A stretch of 64,000 nucleotides of DNA from contig JBDRUV010000001.1 of assembly GCA_039801505.1 (NCBI GenBank), forward strand, positions 124,001 through 188,000. The letters are read 5' to 3'. Shown one piece after another: positions 35,810 through 44,186 of this stretch. How positions within the stretch are numbered: position 1 is the first letter of the stretch; every line of letters starts with the position of its first letter. The stretch is from a candidate division WOR-3 bacterium. GTDB taxonomy: Bacteria > Hydrothermota > Tepidihabitantia > Tepidihabitantales > CAIPLT01. A program made the translations under genes and the position numbers. The notes under the pieces were generated by a model. It saw nothing but the letters and a program-made list of their open reading frames with translations. It made no database searches and was not told where the DNA came from.

Positions 35810-37272
35810 ATAAATTTTTTTTTATTGGGCTAATTTTAAGCGCAGCAATTTCCCTCGGATTAGGTATTGAATTCAGTGGTGGTAATACTATCGAATACTG
35901 GCTTTATATGAATAGTGCGCTGGATAGCTTAAGTTTTAAAGACCATTTTGAAGATCGGTTAAAACTAAACTTGAATTATGAAAAATTAAGAATCGGCACA
36001 GTCTTTTTTTATTGGCATCTTTCCGCACCCAATCAAAATCGTCTGTTATATTTTGATTATAATTGCGATTATACTGATCAAATATTCGAACTTACTTATG
36101 GGCGGTATTATGTTACTTTCGGAAAAGGACTATGTCTTAACCAGTATTTAGATGAAGATTTTAGGGTCGATAATTCAATTTTCGGGCTCAAGGGGGTACT
36201 AAAATATGAAGGTTCGGAATTAACCTTCTTGGCCGGTGAACCCCGTAATATCTTTTTTGAAGAAAACATCTATAAGATAAAAAACGACACCTTAGACCGA
36301 CTACGAGGAATCAATTTAGATAGTAGACTTCGACTTTTAAATACAGTTAATATGAATTTGGGGGCCCGTTATGTTCGCTATCATCGGCCAGTTGATATAA
36401 CACCAAGAGCATTTACTGAATTATTTGGTGGTAATATCGAAGTTAATCTCGGTCCTTATGAGGGATATTTAGAATATGCCCAGCATTTAGGCAGTTATCC
36501 TTATATCGGTGGTAGACTTACCGGCAATGCACTATTTTTTTCTTCAGCCCTAACAATCCCAGGTTTGGGCATAAATTTTCAACTAATGAACTATGACTCC
36601 ATCGGTTTTGGCGGTGCCGGTTATCGTTATAACGAGGTGCCAACACCGATTAAATCAGGAACATCGATTAATCGAGGAATTGACGAATTCGGCTATGGCC
36701 TGGGGCTTGTTTGTTCTCTTTTAGATAAGTTAAATATTGATCTTCAACATAATACTATTAATTCTCATAATAAAAACGAGGTTATTTTAGAACAGATCGG
36801 AAATTTTAAGTATTTATTTTTCGACAACTTAGAAGGTAGGCTTAATTTTGAACATAATCAAAAAAATAATATCGAACTGCCAATTAAAAAGAAAACCGAG
36901 TTTAAGCCAACCTGTGAGTTTTCTTATACCCTGGAAAATTATTTTATTGATTTCAGCTACGAACATAATTTTATTTCCGCTGATAGTAGTAAATATTATG
37001 AACATGCAGTTGTTTTTTCTTTAGGTCGAGCGGAACGTGCTCAGTTTACTCTTCGTCTTGAACGCCGCAATCGAACACCAATTTGGCTGATACCTAAAAT
37101 TGGTGACGAACGATACTGGATTTTGGCCGAACTTTCCTGGGATATCTCGGATCGTCATAATTTGAGAGTGCGTGTTGGCTCAGAAAAGGGCGGAATTATC
37201 TGCTCGGGCGGTGTCTGCCGCTACGAGGAACCATTTAGAGGTATAAAATTAGTATTGACAAGTATTTTCTAA
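35794..37272 (+). CDS. Outer-membrane beta-barrel-like protein (DUF6029-like)
   Basis: 492 residues with a signal peptide (FFFIGLILSAAISLGLG). Alternating beta-strand patterns with many Tyr and Phe fill the whole length, and the last residue is Phe (LVLTSIF). The early part, SGGNTIEYWLYMN, then FFYWHLSAPN and ELTYGRYYVTFGKGLCLNQY, resembles DUF6029 proteins, which accompany TlpA-like thioredoxins and 4Fe-4S membrane proteins. The role is unknown; it may be a channel or anchor for redox partners. Confidence 0.68.
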   Translation: MRHRVNKFFFIGLILSAAISLGLGIEFSGGNTIEYWLYMNSALDSLSFKDHFEDRLKLNLNYEKLRIGTVFFYWHLSAPNQNRLLYFDYNCDYTDQIFELTYGRYYVTFGKGLCLNQYLDEDFRVDNSIFGLKGVLKYEGSELTFLAGEPRNIFFEENIYKIKNDTLDRLRGINLDSRLRLLNTVNMNLGARYVRYHRPVDITPRAFTELFGGNIEVNLGPYEGYLEYAQHLGSYPYIGGRLTGNALFFSSALTIPGLGINFQLMNYDSIGFGGAGYRYNEVPTPIKSGTSINRGIDEFGYGLGLVCSLLDKLNIDLQHNTINSHNKNEVILEQIGNFKYLFFDNLEGRLNFEHNQKNNIELPIKKKTEFKPTCEFSYTLENYFIDFSYEHNFISADSSKYYEHAVVFSLGRAERAQFTLRLERRNRTPIWLIPKIGDERYWILAELSWDISDRHNLRVRVGSEKGGIICSGGVCRYEEPFRGIKLVLTSIF

Positions 37273-37275
37273 GCT

Positions 37276-37413
37276 ATGAATAAGATCTTAGCGATAATTA
37301 TTTTGTTTTGTTCATTGTTCTTTATATTGTTAGGTGTTATAAAGACGCAACCGCAAGCGGTCGAAAATGTCGGCTCGGTAATGTGTCTTTCGTGTATGGG
37401 ATTGCAACAATAA
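37276..37413 (+). CDS. 45-residue membrane microprotein with CLSC motif
   Basis: Starts at ATG 37276, 3 bases after the barrel gene, and ends with TAA at 37411-37413. One hydrophobic helix (ILAIIILFCSLFFILLGVI) is followed by a short tail with CLSCMGLQQ. The CxxC could carry a disulfide or hold a metal on the outer face. It lies between the TlpA/barrel genes and the 4Fe-4S membrane protein, 16 bases before the latter, which supports a redox role. No named family recognised. Confidence 0.65.
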   Translation: MNKILAIIILFCSLFFILLGVIKTQPQAVENVGSVMCLSCMGLQQ

Positions 37414-37429
37414 AAAATAATAATAAGCT

Positions 37430-38230
37430 ATGCGACCATATCGTTTAAGCCAAATAATTTCGACCCTAATTCAACTTAGTTATTATCCAGCCTTATGGTC
37501 TGGCGCAATCTATCAAGGATTTACTAAACAGGTTTGTGTACCAATTCTTACCTGTTGGGGTTGTCCATTAATGCGTTTCGGATGTCCAATGGGTGCCTTA
37601 CAATACTTTATTGGTGCGCGAGAGTTTCCATTTTATATTATTGGGTTTTTTGCATTTTTGGGTATCGTTATCGGACGAATGGTGTGTGCTTGGATTTGTC
37701 CTTTTGGCCTACTCCAAGATCTGTTTAAAAAAATTACGAAACTAAAGGTTACTCTACCCAATTGGCTCACTTATTCTAAATATTTAGTTTTAATTAGTGT
37801 GGCCGGTGTTGCCGTTTATCTAACCCAGGAACCGTGGTATTGCAAAATTTGTCCAGCCGGGATGCTTGAAGCAGGACTGCCGTTAGTACTAGCTGATCGA
37901 AGTGGTGATCTTAGGGCCCTTGTTGGTTGGCTATTTAAATTAAAATTAATAATTTTATTGTTAGTAATTTTAGGGTCTATATTCATAAAACGCTTTTTCT
38001 GTCGTGTGCTATGCCCGGTTGGGGCAATTTATTCTATATTTAACCGAATTTCAATGTTTCGGATGAAAGTCGATATTGGAAAATGTGGCGATAGAAAATG
38101 TAACACCTGTCGGCGGGTCTGTCCGATGGATATAAATATTTATGATAATCCTAATGCCCGAGAGTGTATTCGTTGTTTAGAATGTAAGTATAAATGCCCG
38201 AGGGTTGCGATCAACATTGGATTTAAATGA
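37430..38230 (+). CDS. 4Fe-4S membrane protein, NapH/YccM-like
   Basis: 266 residues with about five membrane helices. Cys-rich membrane motifs CPMGALQY, CAWICPFGLLQDLF, CKICPAGMLEAGLP and CRVLCPVGAIYSIFNRIS are typical of the NapH/CcoG/YccM group. Two ferredoxin clusters close the protein: CGDRKCNTCRRVCPMDI and CIRCLECKYKCPRVAI. It passes electrons from the membrane to the periplasmic side, here probably to the TlpA-like thioredoxin and the CLSC microprotein encoded just before it. That coupling is inferred from gene order. Confidence 0.88.
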   Translation: MRPYRLSQIISTLIQLSYYPALWSGAIYQGFTKQVCVPILTCWGCPLMRFGCPMGALQYFIGAREFPFYIIGFFAFLGIVIGRMVCAWICPFGLLQDLFKKITKLKVTLPNWLTYSKYLVLISVAGVAVYLTQEPWYCKICPAGMLEAGLPLVLADRSGDLRALVGWLFKLKLIILLLVILGSIFIKRFFCRVLCPVGAIYSIFNRISMFRMKVDIGKCGDRKCNTCRRVCPMDINIYDNPNARECIRCLECKYKCPRVAINIGFK

Positions 38231-38234
38231 TTAG

Positions 38235-39305
38235 TTAACCGATTTGATTTTTTAATACTCTGAGATTCTTTTTAATCTTTGCGACAAAATTGGGGGCGGT
38301 AAAATCAATATTACCCAAAATCGCAGAAATGACCGCCACACCTCTAGCTCCATTGTCGAATACTTGCCTGATATTATCAGCGTTTATGCCCCCAATTGCG
38401 ACAACCGGCAGATGGACTTTTTGCGAGATTTCTTTTAAGGTCTTTAAACCGACCACCGGCGCAGCAGGTTTGGTTGGCGATGGAAAAATTGATCCCACTG
38501 CGATATAATTGGCCGAAGCATTTTCAGCAGCTAAGGCTTGGGTTAGGTTTCTAGTAGTAGCTCCAATAATCTTATTTTCCCCCAAGATTTTTCGAGCCAA
38601 TTCAATAGGCATATCATCATAGCCTAAATGCACACCATCAGCATCAACTGCTAAAGCAATATCAACTCGATCGTTAATAATAAATCGAATATTCGGGAAA
38701 TTATTAAGGGCCTTTTTTACTATTACGGCATCGGTAAGCCAAATTTTGGTTGGTGTTCCTTTACTTTCTCGCAATTGAATTATTGTAGCACCGGCTTTAC
38801 TACAAGCTTCCGTTATAATTTTAAGGTTTTTGCGACCGATGGTTGGAATATCCAAAACAACATATAGTGTAGGGTCAAACGTGACGATAAGTTTCTTAAA
38901 AAGATTTTTTTCTAAATCATAAAGGGAAAATCTTATGGTTTTAAATAACCCGCTGAGTTTTTTGTGTTGATACCTTAAGAGTTCTTCTAAAATCCGGGCT
39001 GCCTCTTCGGCCCGCGAGAAGTTGGTTTTCAGTAACTGCTGAGCTGAAAAATAATTGCTACTGGCCTGGGGAAAATCAAACTTTTGAGCTCGACCAAGAT
39101 CTTTTTGACTCTCTCTCGCCAGGAGGAGTTTAACTCGCAGGGATTGTAAATAAGGATATAAAGTATGTTTTAATTTTCTGATATAAGTAAGAGCTTCTCG
39201 ATCAGCCAGATAAAATCGGATAATATCCTCAAGAACTTTTAAGGCTTCAAAGAACCGGTTGAAATTGACATCCAACAATCGGTCATAGCTTTTAGCGTTT
39301 AGCAT
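38235..39305 (-). CDS. thiE: ThiD2-ThiE fusion, thiamine-phosphate synthase
   Basis: 356 residues. The first 140 form a helical ThiD2-type domain (LLDVNFNRFFEALKVLEDIIRFYLAD, then EEAARILEELLRY). The rest is the ThiE barrel: TIIQLRE, FIINDRVDIALAVDADGVHLGYDDMP, IGATTRN, YIAVGSIFPSPTKP and VVAIGGINADNI. ThiE joins the pyrimidine and thiazole halves of thiamine phosphate. No TPP riboswitch is visible; the promoter (39314-39342) leaves only a few leader bases. No other thiamine gene is in the window. Confidence 0.93.
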   Translation of the reverse strand: MLNAKSYDRLLDVNFNRFFEALKVLEDIIRFYLADREALTYIRKLKHTLYPYLQSLRVKLLLARESQKDLGRAQKFDFPQASSNYFSAQQLLKTNFSRAEEAARILEELLRYQHKKLSGLFKTIRFSLYDLEKNLFKKLIVTFDPTLYVVLDIPTIGRKNLKIITEACSKAGATIIQLRESKGTPTKIWLTDAVIVKKALNNFPNIRFIINDRVDIALAVDADGVHLGYDDMPIELARKILGENKIIGATTRNLTQALAAENASANYIAVGSIFPSPTKPAAPVVGLKTLKEISQKVHLPVVAIGGINADNIRQVFDNGARGVAVISAILGNIDFTAPNFVAKIKKNLRVLKNQIG

Positions 39306-39313
39306 TCTTATTT

Positions 39314-39342
39314 ACAATACTAGAATTATTACCAGATGTCAA
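39314..39342 (-). promoter_or_regulatory. Promoter of thiE
   Basis: Minus strand TTGACA (39337-39342), 17 bp, TATTGT (39314-39319). The ATG at 39305 lies 8 bp beyond. Confidence 0.7.
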
Positions 39343-39496
39343 TAAAGACAGATAAAGGCTAAAAGCAAATAATGATAGTGATTAACAAGAGATCTTTTAG
39401 GTCATAATTCAGGTCCGTGCCTACACGGTGGGGTATACGGCCTCTTAGGAATTATTAAGCCTATTATGATTAACAGGGCACGTTAAGGGAAATATC
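39343..39496. other. Intergenic region between divergent promoters
   Basis: Part of a 325-base gap between thiE and degP. I see no gene, only a GC-richer patch near 39412-39450 (GGTCCGTGCC, then GGGGTATACGGCC) that faintly resembles the dispersed repeat. Confidence 0.4.
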
Positions 39497-39525
39497 TTGA
39501 CAACCAGTATGATTTGATTTACAAT
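39497..39525 (+). promoter_or_regulatory. Promoter of the degP-comEA operon
   Basis: TTGACA at 39497-39502, 17 bp, TACAAT at 39520-39525. It leaves a leader of about 100 nt with an AAAGGAGG site before degP. Confidence 0.7.
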
Positions 39526-39630
39526 ATATTACTATCGAAAAATAAAGGTCATTGGAAAATAAACCGTTGAACGAATTGGTAAGTCTAATGTATAGGAAGG
39601 GAATTTTTACTTTAATAAAGGAGGCACGCC

Positions 39631-41142
39631 ATGAGTAACCACAAACCCTTAAGCTATCATATTAGAGTTGGCGTTCTTATCGCGATAGCCGTAGTTTTTG
39701 CCTTTGTATTAGGTCTGTTTGTGGCTGGGTCATTTAATTTTAGATCCCGTAATACTTTAGAAGCACAGGCTAAGCCCCAGATCAGTGAACCTAAATATAC
39801 GGTAATTACCGAAGAAGGCACCAGCCCCTTTGTTAAGGTGGCTGAAATGGTAATTCCGACCGTGGTAAATATTTCAGCCGAGAAAGTGATAAAGACTCGC
39901 TCGCGCGACTTCTGGTGGCCTTTTGACGACGACTGGTTTAAAGAATTTTTCAAAAATTTACCGAAAATCGAACCGGAAACAGAGAAACGTCAAACCCTGG
40001 GTTCTGGCGTGATTATTTCTGAGGACGGTTATATTATCACCAACAATCATGTGATTGCCGATTATGATAATATCGTCGTAAGACTTTATGACAAAACTGA
40101 ATATAAAGGTAAGAAAGTAAAAGTTGTTGGTCGGGACCCCAAGACCGATGTCGCTGTGCTAAAAATCGATGTCGGGGACAGAAAATTACCGGTGGCCAAA
40201 TTAGGTAATTCCGATGAGATAAAAGTAGGTGACTGGGCAATTGCCGTTGGTATTCCGTTTGGATTAGAAGGAACGGTAACCGTTGGGGTGATTAGTGCCA
40301 AAGGCCGAAGTAATATTCCACTCCCCGAGATCAGCTATCAGGATTTCATTCAGACCGATGCTTCGATTAATCCGGGCAATTCTGGTGGTCCCTTGGTAAA
40401 TATCCGAGGCGAGGTGATAGGTATCAATACTGCAATTCGCTCGCCCGTAGGAGCCAATGTCGGCATCGGATTTGCTACGCCGATTAACTTAGTGAAAGAG
40501 ATTGCTGAGACCTTGATTAAGAAAGGTAAAATTGTCCGTGGCTATTTAGGAGTTTATCCGCAGGAAATTTCTCAAGACTTAAAAGAGGCTTTAGGCCTGC
40601 CCTCAACCGAAGGCGTTTTAATCTCTGAGGTCGTCGAGAATACCCCAGCAGCAAAAGCTGGCTTAAAACCTGGAGATGTGATTGTGAGATTCAATGGCGT
40701 CAAGGTTAAAGATGTTTCCCAGTTCCGGCGTATGGTGGCTGAACATAGTCCTGGGACTAAAGTAAAGATCGAAGTTATTCGAGAGGGCAAAAATTTCACC
40801 CTTGAAGCAACCTTGGGTGAATTACCGGAGGAAGTCAGTGTCAAACCTGAAAAGAAGCAAGAAGAGTCAAAAGAACTAACCAGAACCTGGCTTGGTATTA
40901 CTGTGAAAGAAACTGCTTCGGGCACCAAGGGTGTTGAAGTAGCCGAAGTTGAAGCTGGTAGTGTTGGCGAGCTCGCCGGTATTCAAACAGGTGACATTAT
41001 CTTAAAGATTGATAAATACGACATTGAAGGTATAAGTGATTTTTCTAAAGCCGCTAATGCCTTAAAGAATACTAAACGACCGATCCTTTTCCGAATTAAA
41101 CGCGGCAGTGCTTCTTTGTTTATTGCTGTGACTCCGGAATAA
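39631..41142 (+). CDS. degP: HtrA/DegP-type periplasmic serine protease
   Basis: 503 residues. An N-terminal membrane anchor (VGVLIAIAVVFAFVLGLFVAG) is followed by a trypsin-like domain with the triad His140 (TNNHVIADYD), Asp173 (TDVAVLKI) and Ser251 (NPGNSGGPLVN). Two PDZ domains follow (about residues 300-395 and 420-500). It degrades or refolds damaged envelope proteins. It opens a long operon through nfeD, folD, ispA, dxs, sprA and comEA, in keeping with the envelope load of a type IX secretion system. Confidence 0.96.
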   Translation: MSNHKPLSYHIRVGVLIAIAVVFAFVLGLFVAGSFNFRSRNTLEAQAKPQISEPKYTVITEEGTSPFVKVAEMVIPTVVNISAEKVIKTRSRDFWWPFDDDWFKEFFKNLPKIEPETEKRQTLGSGVIISEDGYIITNNHVIADYDNIVVRLYDKTEYKGKKVKVVGRDPKTDVAVLKIDVGDRKLPVAKLGNSDEIKVGDWAIAVGIPFGLEGTVTVGVISAKGRSNIPLPEISYQDFIQTDASINPGNSGGPLVNIRGEVIGINTAIRSPVGANVGIGFATPINLVKEIAETLIKKGKIVRGYLGVYPQEISQDLKEALGLPSTEGVLISEVVENTPAAKAGLKPGDVIVRFNGVKVKDVSQFRRMVAEHSPGTKVKIEVIREGKNFTLEATLGELPEEVSVKPEKKQEESKELTRTWLGITVKETASGTKGVEVAEVEAGSVGELAGIQTGDIILKIDKYDIEGISDFSKAANALKNTKRPILFRIKRGSASLFIAVTPE

Positions 41143-41156
41143 GCTGTAAATAGTTA

Positions 41157-42461
41157 ATGGCACAGATTTTGATAAAAATCTTACACAATAAAAAGGGATG
41201 TTTAGGCGTTTTATTGTTCTTGCTCTTTGGGAGTTTAGCATACGCTCAGAAAGATCTCTATTTTTTAGAGTTCTCTGGAATTATAAGCCCGGTAAGTGCT
41301 AATTATATTACCGCCGGTATACTCAAGGCCACAAAAGCTAAGGCCTTGGCTTTAATAATTAAACTTAATACCCCGGGCGGACTAGACGAATCGATGCGTC
41401 AAATAGTCTCAACGATCCTAAATGCTCAAGTGCCGATAATTACCTATGTAGCACCAGCTGGGGCTCGGGCAGCTTCAGCTGGGGTTTTTATCGCTTATGC
41501 TAGCGATATTTTGGCCATGGCTGAAGGCACAACAATTGGTGCTGCGCATCCAATAAGTATTGGCGGAAAGGAGATTCCTAAGGAGCTTGAAGAAAAAATT
41601 ACCAACGATGCCGTAAGTTATCTTGTGGCGATAAGTGAGAAAAAAGGTCGCAATAAGGTTTGGGCCGAAGAAGCGGTCAGAAAGTCATCATCACTTAGTG
41701 CTAAAGAGGCTTTAAAACTCGGCGTCTGTGATCTGATTGCTAATAGTGAAGAAGAACTTTTACGAAAATTAGACTCAGTAGCATTTACTAAAAATCTCCC
41801 AAGTGATTTTTCTCGAGCTTCGAAAAAAGTAATTTCTTTAAGTTTGCGCGATCGATTACTTTTGATCTTGACTAATCCTAATATTGCTTATATTCTCTTG
41901 ATGTTAGGAATTTATGGTTTACTTTTTGAACTACAAGCTCCAGGAAGTATATTCCCAGGGACAGTGGGTGCTATATGTTTGATTTTGGGGCTTTACGCTT
42001 TAAGTGTGTTGCCGACCAATTATACCGGCCTGTTTCTAATCGGAATTGCGGCTATCTTTTTTATTTTAGAAATTTATGTGACTTCATACGGACTTCTAAC
42101 TATAGGAGGAATAATATCTCTAATTTTGGGTTCACTTTTATTGTTTTCTGGAAATATTCCGTATTATAAAATTGCGATGCCAGTATTAATCATTGTTTTA
42201 GTGGTGTCAGTAGTCCTTTTACTAGTAATAATAATTTTAGGCATCCGAGCCCATAAAAGAAAAATAACCACTGGAAAAGAAGGCCTTGTTGATGAACTGG
42301 GACGAGCAGCAACTGATCTTAATCCCGAAGGTACCATTGTAATTCATGGCGAGTTGTGGAATGCACATTCGGTAGACGGCTTGATTACCAAGGGCGAGAT
42401 TGTTAAAGTAGTTAGAGTTGAAGGATTAAAATTATATGTCACCCGAAACCCGATAAAATAA
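41157..42461 (+). CDS. NfeD-family membrane serine protease (ClpP class)
   Basis: 434 residues. A signal peptide (GCLGVLLFLLFGSLAYA) leads into a ClpP-like protease domain: INTPGGLDESMRQIV-type start (KLNTPGGLDE), and APAGARAASAGVFIAYASDILAMA with the catalytic Ser. Four to five membrane helices follow (about 245-375), then an OB-fold domain near the C-terminus (GIRAHKRK, GRAATDLNPEGTIVIHGELWNAHS). Relatives cleave hydrophobic tails of stomatin-like proteins. No stomatin gene is adjacent here. It starts 14 bases after degP. Confidence 0.92.
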   Translation: MAQILIKILHNKKGCLGVLLFLLFGSLAYAQKDLYFLEFSGIISPVSANYITAGILKATKAKALALIIKLNTPGGLDESMRQIVSTILNAQVPIITYVAPAGARAASAGVFIAYASDILAMAEGTTIGAAHPISIGGKEIPKELEEKITNDAVSYLVAISEKKGRNKVWAEEAVRKSSSLSAKEALKLGVCDLIANSEEELLRKLDSVAFTKNLPSDFSRASKKVISLSLRDRLLLILTNPNIAYILLMLGIYGLLFELQAPGSIFPGTVGAICLILGLYALSVLPTNYTGLFLIGIAAIFFILEIYVTSYGLLTIGGIISLILGSLLLFSGNIPYYKIAMPVLIIVLVVSVVLLLVIIILGIRAHKRKITTGKEGLVDELGRAATDLNPEGTIVIHGELWNAHSVDGLITKGEIVKVVRVEGLKLYVTRNPIK

Positions 42462-42462
42462 A

Positions 42463-43362
42463 ATGATAATACTGGACGGTAAAGAGACGTCGCGAAAAAT
42501 TAAAGAAAGTCTAAAAACCGAAGTAGCCGATTTGAAAAATAAAGGCATTGTGCCAAATCTTGGTGTAATCTTAGTGGGCGAATTTCCACCGTCGGTAATC
42601 TATGTGCGCAATAAAGAAAATGCTTGTCGCGAGGTGGGGATTTTGACCACAACATTACATTTGGAAGAAAGTGTTACCGAAGCATCATTGCTTGAAATTA
42701 TCGAAAACTGGAACCAGGACCCGGCAATATCGGGTATCTTAGTTCAAATGCCCTTGCCTTCTCATATCAATCATCATCAGGTCCTAAATGCTATTTCGCC
42801 CAAAAAAGATGTCGACGGTCTTTGTGCCACAAATTTGGGTAGTCTAATTTCTGGTAAAGACCCATATTTTTATCCGTGCACACCACTAGGGATTATTGAG
42901 CTGTTGTATTATTATCAAATAAGCCCTAAAGGGAAACACTGCGTAATTGTCGGAAGAGGTGAATTAGTCGGGAAACCCTTAGCTAATATGCTTCTTTTAA
43001 AAAATATCTATCAATATGAAGGCAATGCCACAGTAACTGTTTGTCATAGCCTAACCCCTAATCTTAGTTATTTTACCAACTTAGCCGATATTTTAGTGGT
43101 CGCTATTGGTAAACCGGAGTTTATTACCGAGAACATGGTTAAAGAGAATGCTGTAGTGATAGACGTTGGCGTTAACCGAATCAATGTTAATAAAGCCGGA
43201 ACGGTCAGTACCAAATTAGTTGGGGATTGTGATTTTGTATCGTTGAAAGATAAGGTTCATGCAATAACTCCAGTTCCCGGCGGGGTTGGACCAATGACCG
43301 TGGCAATGCTTCTTAAAAATACCGTGCGGGCTGCAAAAATTAATGCTGGATTATTAGTATGA
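42463..43362 (+). CDS. folD: Methylene-THF dehydrogenase/cyclohydrolase FolD
   Basis: 299 residues. The catalytic segment PPSVIYVRNKENACREVGI contains the Tyr and Lys of FolD. Next come GILVQMPLPSHI, SPKKDVDGLCATNLG, the NAD(P)-binding VIVGRGELVGKPLANMLL, and the terminal TPVPGGVGPMTVAMLLKNT. It interconverts methylene-, methenyl- and formyl-tetrahydrofolate. It starts 1 base after nfeD and overlaps the prenyl transferase gene by 4 bases. Confidence 0.97.
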   Translation: MIILDGKETSRKIKESLKTEVADLKNKGIVPNLGVILVGEFPPSVIYVRNKENACREVGILTTTLHLEESVTEASLLEIIENWNQDPAISGILVQMPLPSHINHHQVLNAISPKKDVDGLCATNLGSLISGKDPYFYPCTPLGIIELLYYYQISPKGKHCVIVGRGELVGKPLANMLLLKNIYQYEGNATVTVCHSLTPNLSYFTNLADILVVAIGKPEFITENMVKENAVVIDVGVNRINVNKAGTVSTKLVGDCDFVSLKDKVHAITPVPGGVGPMTVAMLLKNTVRAAKINAGLLV

Positions 43363-44186
43363 AGGAATTTGACAACTATAAAAATTTAGTAGAACAAGAA
43401 CTGCGGAGAATCTTTCAAAAGAAGTTACAAAAAATAACGCCCAGAACTCTATATTCCGCAATGACCTATTCAGTCTTAAGCCCGGGTAAAAGGCTACGAC
43501 CGATACTGTGTCTAATGAGTTATAAAGCGACATGCAAGAAGCTGCAACGAAAGATTAAATATTCAGAAATTCTACCTTTTGCCTGCGGGTTAGAATTTAT
43601 TCATACCTTTTCTCTAATTCAGGATGACCTACCCGCTATGGATAACGACGACTTTCGTCGAGGAAAGCCCACTCTTCATCGCAAATATAATGAGGCGATC
43701 GCTTTACTTGCAGCTGACGCGCTTTTTGCGTACGCATTTGAACTTTTTTTTACCGCCCCAGTGCACAACGACATTAAAATCAACACTGCTTTAGTGCTTG
43801 CTGAAACTTGTGGTCCTCAGGGGCTTGCCGGAGGACAATTACTTGATATCTTAAATAAAAAAAATGAGACATTATCTTATTATTCTTTAGAACAAATTAA
43901 TAAAAAAAAGACGGCCAGTTTAATCAGTAGCTCAATTAAAATTGGCGCCATTGTAGCTAATGCCCCAGCTAAAATAATTGCAACTTTGGAAGAAGCCGGA
44001 GTGGCTCTGGGACTATTGTTCCAATTAACCGACGACATTATTGATAAAAAAATATCCCCTAACGGCAAGACTGATCGAATGCTTCAATCGTATGCTAAAG
44101 CCGCTAGTTGTAATTTCGAGAAGCTAGGTCAGCATTTCGAAAACTTTAAAGAATTAATAGAAATATTAAGCACACGCACTGCATGA
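43359..44186 (+). CDS. ispA: Short-chain polyprenyl diphosphate synthase (IspA-like)
   Basis: 275 residues. The first aspartate-rich motif is DDLPAMDNDDFRRGKPTLH; the second is DDIID near residue 225. GKRLRPIL near residue 45 binds the diphosphate. It condenses IPP with allylic diphosphates; the product is probably farnesyl or geranylgeranyl diphosphate, which the sequence does not decide. It is encoded between folD and dxs with 4-base overlaps on both sides, and with ispF (52317) supplies isoprenoid precursors. Confidence 0.94.
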   Translation: MKEFDNYKNLVEQELRRIFQKKLQKITPRTLYSAMTYSVLSPGKRLRPILCLMSYKATCKKLQRKIKYSEILPFACGLEFIHTFSLIQDDLPAMDNDDFRRGKPTLHRKYNEAIALLAADALFAYAFELFFTAPVHNDIKINTALVLAETCGPQGLAGGQLLDILNKKNETLSYYSLEQINKKKTASLISSSIKIGAIVANAPAKIIATLEEAGVALGLLFQLTDDIIDKKISPNGKTDRMLQSYAKAASCNFEKLGQHFENFKELIEILSTRTA

